Shown piece by piece: positions 53,177 to 63,155 of a stretch of DNA of 64,000 nucleotides. Every line of letters starts with the position of its first letter. Position 1 is the stretch's first letter. Made by a program: the position numbers and the translations under genes. The stretch is from positions 5,022,001-5,086,000 of the forward strand of contig CM060202.1 of assembly GCA_030562195.1 (NCBI GenBank). The letters are read 5' to 3'. The notes beneath the pieces are model-generated. The model was given only the letters and a program-made list of their open reading frames with translations. It made no database searches and was not told the DNA's origin. The DNA comes from Nipponacmea schrenckii. Its lineage: Eukaryota > Mollusca > Gastropoda > Lottiidae.

Positions 53177-56100
53177 ATGGTTTTAATCCTGAAAAATACA
53201 CATTTTTGTTGAAATGTCCAAATGAAATTAGGTCTGTTTAAATAAAAGCACCCGAGTGAGGACTCTATAGTCGAGTGAGGAGCAAAATACTCATGAATCG
53301 AACGCACTTTAGTTCGCGTTACCATTCTATAAAATTAAACGAGAATTTGTTTTAAAGCAAAGTTTGCACGTAAATGACTCAACAGCTCTATGAATATCAA
53401 ACCTGGATTCGACTCCGCCATGTCGTATTTGATAAAATTACACTCAAAGAATAATTTTACATGCAATAATGATTTGCTCTACTTTCGTTTCACAGCCTTA
53501 TCGAATACAACTGCGTTCGTTTACTAGACAGGTACGCGTGACACAAGTCGATAGTAGTTAAAAGATTACAGACGATTAGAAGTGGCACGATCAATTTTCA
53601 AACTATACAACTTCATCCAGTTTCCTCATCAGGGAAATAAGCTTCACTTAGTTTCAAACTTACCAGGAAGATGATGTTTGGTATGGAATATAATCCCTCT
53701 GGAGGACAAGTTTTTGAAGTAGACTTGAAGCAAGGCAGTATCTGTGTAAGGGTAAGAAAGTCCACACTGATTTAAGGCCTGGTGAAAATTGGTGGTGGTC
53801 AGGGTATGTGGATTTTCTACAAAATTTTCATACCTAGAAAAAAGGAGGAGAAATTAGCAGGATGATTTCACCTCAGTTACCGATCCAAAATCCTTAAGCC
53901 TAATGGATTGCACTCGTCCAGAAAAACTACTTGCAGTTTTGGAGTTTCGAAAGAAATAGAATCAAAATCGGATCTCTATTTGGTGTTCTAGTATTGCTTG
54001 AGAAGCTCATCTCAGGAGATCAGGTCTATGTTTGTCCAAAAAATTAGTCTTGCTTTTTGAATTGATATTTTATAACATTATCTGAACTTTCGATTTACTG
54101 AAACAGAATATTACTATGATGTAATTACTATTTCAAGTTATTGAGTTAATCCTATAATTGCATACATCGTACTATATTTGTTGTATAATTGTATACATTG
54201 TACTATTTTTGTTGTATAATTGCAAACAATGTACTATATTTGTTGTATAATTGTATTCATTGTAGTGTCTTTGTTTTATAATTGCATACATTATATCTTT
54301 GATGTATAATTGCATACTTGCATACATTGTATTTTTGTTGTATAATTGCATACATTGTATCTTTGTTGTATACTTGCTTACATTGTATCTTTGTTTCTTT
54401 TTTGTATAGTTGCATGAATGGTATTTTTGTTTCTTTGTTGTATAATTGCATACATTGTATCTTTGTAATATAATTGCATAATGTATTGTATCTGTGTTGT
54501 ATAATTGCAAATAATGTTTCTCGTTGTATATTGGTTCCGAAAACATAATAGTTTCTAATATACTTCTAAACTACTTACTTCAAATAAGAATCTAGAAGAG
54601 CCATTAAATTAACATTATCACTACTTGATTTATTTAATTGATTTAATACCCTGAAAACAGAAATATTCACATACAAAGTTTTAAAATGGGGCTTGGATCC
54701 TACGACAAAATGTGAGCTGAGTAGATATCGTCTTCCTTGCATACATACATCTACAAATGGATTTACACTGCTTATAACAAATGTCTCTAAGACTGAAATA
54801 CTCGTTACACTTAATATCATAAATAGCAAAACGACAATTATGGGGGACACGAGAGCACTTGATTTATTCCTGCAATGACTTACTTAGTTTTCCATTCCTG
54901 GAACTGCAGCAACTCCAGACTATAACCATGGGAATTCATCCATTCAAAAACCCACCTACAAGAGGAATTAAAAAATTCACGATGACTGGTTGTTCTGTTT
55001 ATGTCGTCATCAGAGATTAATGTTTTATCATTGGCAAACGGCTTCGAATTCGTCGAAATTAACCTCTTCAGTTAGGGTCTAACGAGGTTAACAAATGGTT
55101 CATTCCGAAGCATTAGTCTAGTTAATCAAATGAACACACCATTTATTGGTCTCACAAACTTTCAGCGTCGGTGAATTTGAGTGGTTTGGTGGTGTATTTA
55201 AACGAATTATGTTCTAGCAAAATGGCGTCAGACCTTAACATTTAATATGAATGGGATGGATTTAAAAATAGATTAAAATACATACAAACCTTGATTCTAG
55301 TGGATTGTCATTTATTACATGGAAAATGTTTTTAGTACATAATAAGGGTCTCTGGACAACGTTGACTATGAATTTTGCAGCAAAGTCTACTGGGGTCATT
55401 TCCATCTTCCAGTCCACTAATGGTGCTAAACCACAGTTAGCACAAGTCTTCAGAAGTATTAAAGTGAAATCCTGAGGATTCCAATAAGCAAATTTACTAT
55501 CTCCTGACATATTTCCTATAGGTAAAAATGAAACATAAAAAAGCAGCTGAAAAAACTTGTCACCATCCATTCTTGTCTACGTGTAATTCATTTATGTTTG
55601 TGATGTGACAGTCTAGCTAAATACATTCGCTAACTTCAGAATCAATATCACAAACGTTATTTCCCTTGTAACGGTAAATGTCCTGATAGTACATGTATAT
55701 ACAGTATATATATATTTCACTTGAAAGCTGATCTTCTTTAATTTGTCATTGGATTAAAATTCTTGGTAAAGATTTTTCTCTTCTGTCTGAATTAGGCATG
55801 CCATTCTTAAGCCATAGAGCTAGGGTATCCACTTCTCTTCTAGTAAACATACCTAATCTGTAGATAGTTGTAGGAAGTCCACGAGCCTCTGCAAGCTGAA
55901 CCAATCTCTCAGCAACCCATTTAGTTTGGGAATATCCATCAGTGAGTTTGTTATGAAAGTCTTCGATGCTAGAGGTTTCTGAAAAATTCTGAACTCCTTG
56001 CGCAATGACAGCATTTGTACTGAAAGGAAATAATATAAGTTGCACGATATAGAAACGACGTCCTATTATTCTGCATGGGCTGATGCAGGATGCAATGAGG

Positions 56101-59100
56101 GAAGCTTTGCCTGAACAACCTCATTTTTTCAAACAGTCGAGGGATCTGCACAGCCTACACGACTAGACGCATTTTGTCAGCCCCTCCGACCTGCATTATC
56201 GTGTTGAAAAATGCGAAAGTTCATCTCGACTTTTTGCCGGGATTGAACCCTGGAGATTCAAGTTAGCGAGCTAGCATCTAACCCACCGCGGTTTCCTGCA
56301 TAATAATATAATAGTAGAAGACGAAGCGGAGTTTAGGGGCCAGGAACAGTAGGTGAGATGAAGCAGGCAGTTCTTTCACAATGTTAATTGATAGAAAATT
56401 TAAAAGTCAGCTAGTTGCTCCAAATAACATTCTTGGATTGGTTGTGTTCGGTGAACGAATATATATAAGAATCCAGGATAATTCTTAGAGTTATTGACAA
56501 AGGTATTATATACAGTTTATAGTACCTTATGTAATGTAGTGGTTTAATTTTTCCAGTACATGCAAACCTAATAACATTGCAGGTTCCCAGAACATTCGGT
56601 CCATGTAAAGCCTAAAATGTATAACAGCGTGAATCCATTAGGAAATCATAAAAATACCTGGGTACATTTTGAAATTATAATGTGTATAACATTGAAGCTC
56701 TGCAGTAGTAAGCATAGTCAGCAATGGTAGCAATGAGGACGTGATTGGACTGGAATCTATGAAAACTTGGTCTTTCAATAACGGCAATAAGTGAAAAAGA
56801 CAAGTACCTGATATGGGTAGGCTAAATTGACCGTAGCTGCAGCATGAATGATAAAATCCACATCGGTACAGAGGTAAGTGTAGTCCTCTTCTGTCATTCC
56901 CATTTTTACGAGAGATATTTCACCTGAAATTCAACCGTAATGATCACTTTACTAGATCAGAATATGGAACGCCGTAACTACCCTGTGTTAGTATTTTTGT
57001 ATTATGAGGATCTTTTTTGAAAAGATGATCCTGATAATAAAAAAGGTCCTCATAATCCAAGAAGATTATCCCAACACTAAAATGTCTCGTCTTCATTAAT
57101 AATTTTTTTTGCGAATCAATATCTTTTCTGTCCGCCGCTCTATATTACCAAAGGTAATTAATCTTCAACAACTTTAAATGCCCCCCTCCCTTTATTTAAT
57201 AACAAAACAGTAGTGCTTTTCTCTTCTTATCGTTTACCTTTTATCAATCGAACCCTGCTCTTCAGTAAGTCGGAGCATCTTTGTTGTTGTTCTGTGGGTC
57301 TATTCTCAGATGATGCAATGATGCCATAAGTAATTAACGTTTTCTTGAGCCTGTCCTCTAAGCTCATCTCTGACTGGTCTCGTATCAAACAGTATACAGA
57401 CATCTACAATAGAAACTGTTAATGTCAATATTGCTGGTAAAGCTTAAGCACCTAAGAACTTTGGAATACATTCAAGGTTTAGTCGGTCCTATGATGTCCA
57501 TACGTTATACAACGAGGTGGAACAAACATCTTCTTGTTTAGAAATCCTTAATGAAACCTACTGGTCAATTATTCAACCACAATGAGATTCAATGTAAAAA
57601 AATGAAAGTCTTTCTAAATATAGGTAAACATTAACTGAATGTGTTGCTAGTTTAGAATTGAGGTTTTTATTTGATAGTCGTTAGATGAATTGCACCAACG
57701 GCAAGCAAAAATTAACCTTTGTTACTACTGTTTTAATATACGCGCGAGAATACAAAAACTAGAGCGACATGATCCGCTTAGAGAGGGTGTGGCATGTAAA
57801 TACCTTTGTGGATAAGAGTAGTTCACGTAAAATAAATGCACCAAGAAAACCAGTAGCACCAGTCAGCAAGATTCTCCCACTTTGGAAATGATGACCATAA
57901 TGAAATGTTCTCCAAAAGGCACGAAGCTGCATATCTATTCTGTAATACAACGTAATATGTAATATGGATTACCTTGCATAGCGATGATTTGTTTAAAATA
58001 GAAACCAGTAATATTGGTATAATGCTATCAGCTAAAATGTGTGTTTTATTTGAAACACTCAACCTATTCCCAGATGCATACAGTGAGTATATGTATAAGG
58101 ATGCTTTCAGAGATCCATACAAAACTTACATTATAGAACGTTGGTCATGTTTCTCGACTTCAGCTGGTAAGTCCAGTACAGGAACTTTGGTATCAGTGTC
58201 GTCAAGAGCAGCCACTCCAAGCTTACTATCTATCAGCTTACCAAAACCTTGAACTGTGGGAAAAGTAAACAGTTCTTTGACACTTACACTAACCTTGTAT
58301 TCTTCTCTTACTTTATTCAGGAGCTGGGCGGCCAGTAGAGAATGACTGAAGAACAAATACTAAATTTAAAACTCAATTCAATGTGGACTGGTCACTAGAT
58401 AATACATTATTTTAAAATATGTTTTAATATGTCTTACTTATTGGTAAAATATTCCGACGTATTCCCACACGTTATATTGATAGAACTTCTCCCTATTTGG
58501 AATTTTATGGTGACATGATTCGTACTTAGAGACTTTGTGAACATTGGACCAGAGCTATAAGTATTGTTAATATAATATTCTAAAATATATCCAAATTTCA
58601 AGTACTTTTAAACATAATATAAAATCAGATAGTTATGTGCTTTCCTTCTATTCCAATGGGAGGATTGGAGAACAGACTCTTAGACAAAGGCCGCCATATT
58701 CCAAACTAAAGACTGTGTATCAACTTACCCTCCCATATCAAAGAAGCTCTCCTCAATATCAATATCATTGATAGTAAGGACTTGGCTCCAAATCCTGGCA
58801 AGACTAGACTCAGTTGGTGTCTTTGGTTTCCCATCGTCCTCAACACCACTTTGTCGATCTAAAGGCGGAAGAGCTTTAGTGTCCAGTTTACCAGACGCTT
58901 CTAAGATTGGAATTCTGAAAAAGTAAAGTTTGCATTTAAGGTGTAATTCTCAATTTCACTACACGAAAGTGGTCTACTGGATGACTAAGCTGTCCACCAT
59001 GTCCATGGAATTCGTTTACATAAATAGCATAACGGTCACTCTCAATAAAGAATTCGAACTGCGACTTTGTTCCTCGACTCGTAGTTGACTGTATAACTGT

Positions 59101-62100
59101 GTATTCTGATTTTCGTAATTGGTTATAAGAAGTCAACATGTTCTTCAATTGAATTCATACTTACTGATCCAATATCACAATAAAAGATGGTATCATATAA
59201 AACGGCAACTTTCGTTTCAGTTGTTGTCGGATGTCTTTCTTGGTTACAGCTGTATCGAGAACAATGTAAGCTATGAGGTACTTATCCTCCCCTTCTTCCC
59301 CTCTTACTAACACTACACTGTTTCTTACAAATGATAAACTTTTAAATGCATTTTCTACAGCCTGAAATTAAAAAAACCAAGCCTTGCCTTGAACGTTCTG
59401 AATGCTTCATTAGAGAAAGATTTTGTCAAGACAGTGTTAGTGGCTACTACTGGTTGGTTGAACCAAGTTGACAGACTCCGCGCCTAAAGGGGGCCCCAGA
59501 GTGCAATGAAGATCATTATTCAGTGCATCATACCTCAGGCTTGGAGAAAATTGAAGTTACGAAATGCAAGCAACAGGTCTTAAGGCTTTATTGTTTTTAT
59601 GCTTCATTGGACTGTATATTGTTCTTTGAATCAAATACAGTCAGCGCATTTTCACCTCGCTGGATCAATTGAGGACACTTTGCTAGAATACCTCGATATC
59701 TAACAGTCGAGTTGTTTAGGAAAAAGACCAAACCTGAACTTCGATAGAGTAACCACGGATTTTCACCATGGAGTCACAGCGTCCGCAAATTTCCAGACTC
59801 CCATCGGCTAATACATATCCCCAGTCTCCAGTTCGATATAATCTGTCACCAATTTGACTAGGTACAGTATCTGGTCGCTTGATGAATTTCGCTGATTGTG
59901 CTTTGGGATTGTTCAGGTACCCTAATGCAAGAGTAGGTCCACCAACGTAAATCTAGAAATAAAATACCGATAAGCGACTTTAAAAGAGAACACAAATACT
60001 TTTAAAATGCAAAATGACAAAATATTACTAGTTTATGAAAAACTAGTAATGTGCAAAAGCATCTTCGTAAAGAATGCGTTTTGTTCGGCTTTTCTGAGAT
60101 TAATACATTCTCAGATAGTATAATGCCACAAGAGTAGACTTGTAATAAATCGTTTTTATACATATTTATGTAATTTCAAAAACCCATCAGTTTCAGACCT
60201 TTCTGATTTTTTCCAGCTTAGGCCTGTACATTTGGTAGACACAAACCCTCCCTTCCCAGAAATCCAAAACCAATTCTCTTATATAAAAATTGTGTATACC
60301 TCTCCTGGAAGACCAATAGATTGTGGTATCATTTCATCATTTAATATAACAACTTCTACACCAGGTAACAGTCGACCAACAGGGCAAAATTTTCTCGACA
60401 TCAGTGTATCCTTAAATTCATTTTAGCACAATATTACCTAACAGTGGAAAGGATTTATTTTTGGCAATTGAACTATGTTAGAATTTTCGGTTGTGAATGG
60501 ATCCAACTTCAGGCCTATGTTTTCGTTTCTTTTGCATCCTCCAGATACGCCCCCGATTGTCCAAGAGCATCATCGGTTGTCATAAGTATAAAAATCTCAT
60601 TATTCTGAAAATTTCGGGAATACAACAGACAACAGTCATATATCCAGAGGGGTTATGGGTCATAGTTGAAGTAATAGAATCGGACGGCTATCAATGTTTT
60701 TTTTGGGGGGGGAGGGGGGCAAACCAATTTCCCTGGCTACTGGCCTAGACTATCATAAGGTGTTATCCGAAGAGGGTGTCTATTTATGATAGCTCATTGA
60801 TATCCCTCGAGTTCAACTTTATGCAATGAGATTAAAATACCTTGTCTTTTTCATACATCTCTGTTAAATCCCCGGCAGCTACATCATGACACTCTGAGAC
60901 ACTGTATAGGTTAATGAATCTTATAGTAGGAAATAGTTTCATACAGTTACCAAATAGGGCTGTCGTTACTACTTCACCACAAAACCAAATTTGTCTGAAA
61001 ATAAGAAGTAGAAAAAGAGTTTGAACAGATTTCTGTTCTGGAAAGAATATGACTAGTGAATTAAATAAAAATAAATATACATAAAGTATACGACTGGGAG
61101 TAAAAATTCAAGCCGCGGTTGCCCAGTTAGTTAGACGCTTACTCGTGAACATGAAGGATCGGACTTATGCGAGAAAATACCTTGGTTTTTTTTTAACCAG
61201 GTTTCATCAAGTCAGCAGGGTGCTAAAAACGTTTTGTCGAATGGGACAATAAACAGAGGCACTATATGCTACAGGCTGCGGAAGTTACCTCAACAGTAGG
61301 CAAAAAGAACGATAATTATCAGTAATCACCATGTTAAGTCTACTTACCTGAATGATTTGAAAGCTTTCTGTAGGTCGATATTTGATGTGTTAATAATAGT
61401 TTCTAGTAATGATGGCGTTACCAGCATCCTGGTTACATAATTTTTCTCTAATAAATTGGTGACAATAGGCATATCAAATATAATACTGTTTGGTATCGGA
61501 TATAAAGTGATTCCTGGAATGCGAAAAATTAATGGATTGAAAAGAGAACCAATAATAATCCTTACCCGTTACCAGCCTACTTCATAGCCTCCACATATAT
61601 CTGATCAAAGCACTACTGTATCCCATGATTTTTGTTTCAGGATTTAAGGACACGTAGGGAATAATAATAGTAGATATTAAATGTAACAGAATTTTTAAGA
61701 CAGTTTTGGAAAGCGCTCCAATTTGGTTTTCGGAAAAGCTGCCTACCTTTCAATAGTGGTCTTAGTAATTCCCAAGTAAAGAAAATATTACAAGCTTCTC
61801 TGTCGTCATCTTGGTACGGATAGGCTTCGTGTCTCCATGTATATGAGAATACAGCACCACGGTGAGGACACATAATGCCTACAAAAAGATTAAAGCAAAG
61901 ATCATTGTACATGTGTGTAGGCCTACTATGAAGTGATGAAGAATGGGATAGGGATTTCCAAGTCACTGCGTGTGTCAGTTTATGTTTTGTACCAAAGACA
62001 AAAGCCAAGTCACCACGGTTATTCCGTTGATTATAAACTGAATTATAGATAGAATGGTGCGATGGAGTATGCTGGTATTGCCCATAGGTACGTCGTGGAT

Positions 62101-63155
62101 GTTTAACAAGTATCTTACCTTTAGGTTTGCCAGTAGTACCAGAAGAATAAACGATGTAAGCCATACAATCTAAGTCGACGTCAGGGGATTTCGGTTTAGG
62201 CTTAGATTCATTTTCTGCGGCTAGTCTATCTTGCCATCCTTCATCGAGAGTAATGATATTTTTGGCACCACTTTCTGAAATGATAGCATGTATACTTTCA
62301 TCTAGCGGTATACAATCCAATTCTGTATAGAGTGTTGTTTTGTTGTTAACGATGCATCGGTAGGCGGTTTTACTTTAAGGTAAATGGACATGTTCCTGAG
62401 TGTGTATCCTGTGAATGTCTTAAAATATTCTAGTTGATTCTTTTCAAATCATTATTGCATGTTTTTTTTTTGGAATATCATATCAATTTGTATGATTCAT
62501 GATTTATGATTATAATGCTAAAGCCTACGTCTTCTTATACATATTGATACACAGAAGCCAAAACAGTCTCATTTTTGTTTTTCTCCGAACAGTTAAATTT
62601 GATAATACTTCAATCAGATTTGTTATCGAAGTATGGAAATATAGTCCTACCTTCTAGAATGGTAGTGGTCTGTGGTACAGTCACGACCACGTTGGGCTGA
62701 GCATCTTCTAGTATAGCTTTCACTAAATGCTTTGGGTAACTGGAGTCTATGAGTAGGTAAGCACCACCTGCAAACACAAAATACAGGTATACGCAAAATA
62801 TTCCGGAGTGTCACATAGAACAAATGAAAAATATTACTGGCATCATGTTCATTATTGATGCCATACATAAAAACAATATATTTTAGAGGTCTTTAGATCG
62901 TGTTGCTTTACCTGATTTTAAAGCGGCGATGTAGGAGATGACGAACTCAATGCCTTTTTCTAGATAAAGACCAACGGGGGTATTAGGTACCACCCCTCTA
63001 TTCTGCAAAGCAGTGGCTAGAATATCCGTCCAATCATTCAGTTCTTTAAACGTAACTTCTCGATCATCCACAGCGTGTATGGCTATCCTGCCTGGTGTCT
63101 TTAAGGCTTGTTTGGTAAACAACTCATGTAACAAACCCAGGGTTTCATACTCCAT
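50702..63155 (-). CDS. NRPS-like A-T-R-SDR multidomain reductase (25 coding exons, 1300 aa); candidate glycine betaine reductase
   Basis: Predicted cytosolic four-domain enzyme that adenylates a carboxylic acid, loads it on a phosphopantetheine arm, reduces the thioester to an aldehyde and then probably to an alcohol with a fused SDR. Coding exons, 5' to 3': 63155-62912, 62767-62651, 62322-62119, 61878-61747, 61513-61348, 60994-60841, 60410-60300, 59952-59734, 59361-59165, 58914-58729, 58345-58130, 57939-57804, 57403-57238, 56923-56808, 56611-56526, 56019-55853, 55515-55290, 54955-54884, 54650-54579, 53833-53664, 53188-52980, 52693-52553, 52075-51983, 51311-51153, 50845-50702. All 24 joins are GT-AG and in phase; 3903 nt = 1301 codons with TAG at 50704-50702. 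The Met is eight bases into an exon whose acceptor (63164) implies an upstream 5' exon; coding could start further up. Domain order equals fungal ATRR, the glycine betaine reductase. Substrate identity is inference. Confidence 0.9.
52369..52541. mobile_element. hAT-like MITE in intron 22 of the A-T-R-SDR gene
   Basis: Opens with caggccttctcaactggcgg and ends ttgagaag, the inverted counterpart. Its right half matches the element at 24626-24755 in the opposite orientation (gagcaagaagcgccac and actttggtcaaaat blocks). It ends 10 bases from the exon 22 splice donor (52552/52551). No clear 8-bp target duplication is visible, so the insertion is probably old or one end is eroded. Confidence 0.65.
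53680..57908 (-). CDS. thioester reductase (R) domain segment
   Basis: Residues about 660-1045, exons 12 to 20. It is an extended SDR of the NRPS terminal reductase / carboxylic acid reductase / Lys2 type. Visible: nucleotide-binding GATGFLG (676-682), IIHAAATVN (774-782), the S817-T818 pair of the catalytic strand, and the Y846-S-Q-T-K850 catalytic dyad in [13 protein letters not shown]. After it come the [13 protein letters not shown] region and the C-terminal substrate subdomain with FQEWKTK. It is expected to release the carrier-bound acyl group as an aldehyde using NADPH. Confidence 0.9.
54150..54540. repeat. AT-rich minisatellite in intron 19 of the A-T-R-SDR gene
   Basis: About eleven imperfect copies of ttgttgtataattgcataca followed by ttgtatctt, period about 30-36 bp with indels. 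It lies between exon 19 (54579) and exon 20 (53833). Minus-strand open frames of 64-124 codons here are repeat artefacts. Confidence 0.85.
56045..56305 (-). mobile_element. SINE-like element in intron 15 of the A-T-R-SDR gene
   Basis: Contains a gacgtcctattattctgcat tail block, 'cagtcgagggatctgcaca', cccctccgacctgcat, 'gttgaaaaatgcgaaagttc', 'ttgccgggattgaaccctg' and 'gttagcgagctagcatcta', then acccaccgcggtttcc. It is in the same transcriptional orientation as the host gene. The B-box-like gggattgaaccctgg and the head are well preserved. Confidence 0.75.
58218..58841 (-). CDS. carrier protein (T/PCP) domain segment
   Basis: Residues about 540-620, split by the intron 58346-58728. The motif FFDMGGHSL carries the phosphopantetheine attachment Ser S579; the Gly codon before H578 is itself split by the intron (gg|t). 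The preceding [15 protein letters not shown] is a typical first helix of the domain. Activity needs a host phosphopantetheinyl transferase, and none is coded in this window. Confidence 0.9.
58871..63155 (-). CDS. adenylation (A) domain segment of the A-T-R-SDR gene
   Basis: Residues about 10-530, exons 1 to 10. Visible core motifs: A2-like [14 protein letters not shown]3 [11 protein letters not shown] (to residue 189), A5 NLYSVSE (316-322), A7 YRTGD (415-419), A8 [15 protein letters not shown] (433-447) and A10 SGKLDTKAL with the catalytic Lys K524. Hand alignment to the GrsA pocket numbering, anchored on W224-E225 (GrsA W239-E240) and N316/E322, gives 235 = I220, 236 = F221, 239 = W224, 299 = W291, 301 = C293, 322 = L317, 330 = D325, 331 = V326. 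The Asp that holds the alpha-amino group of amino acids is absent, so an ordinary alpha-amino acid is unlikely. Aromatics plus one acid suit a cationic carboxylate such as betaine. Confidence 0.88.
61110..61305 (+). mobile_element. SINE-like element in intron 5 of the A-T-R-SDR gene
   Basis: Head ccgcggttgcccagttagtt then agacgcttactcgtgaac, then 'aaccaggtttcatcaagtca', 'gggacaataaacagaggcac' and 'tatatgctacaggctgcgg'. It is antisense to the host gene and lies between exon 6 (60994) and exon 5 (61348). Confidence 0.65.

Noticed and set aside
50702..53188. Stand-alone SDR (dehydrogenase) gene
   Set aside because: Exon 21 begins in phase 1 after the thioester reductase exons and has no own start; the phase-consistent fusion is the simpler model.
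54172..54546. 124-codon Tyr/Asn/Thr-rich open frame
   Set aside because: It is an intronic AT-rich minisatellite.
61637..62112. Continuous 227-codon open frame reading through from the A3 motif exon
   Set aside because: After residue 189 it runs into intron sequence (including tgggtattac-type non-domain peptide). The proper donor is at 62118/62117 and the domain resumes at 61878.
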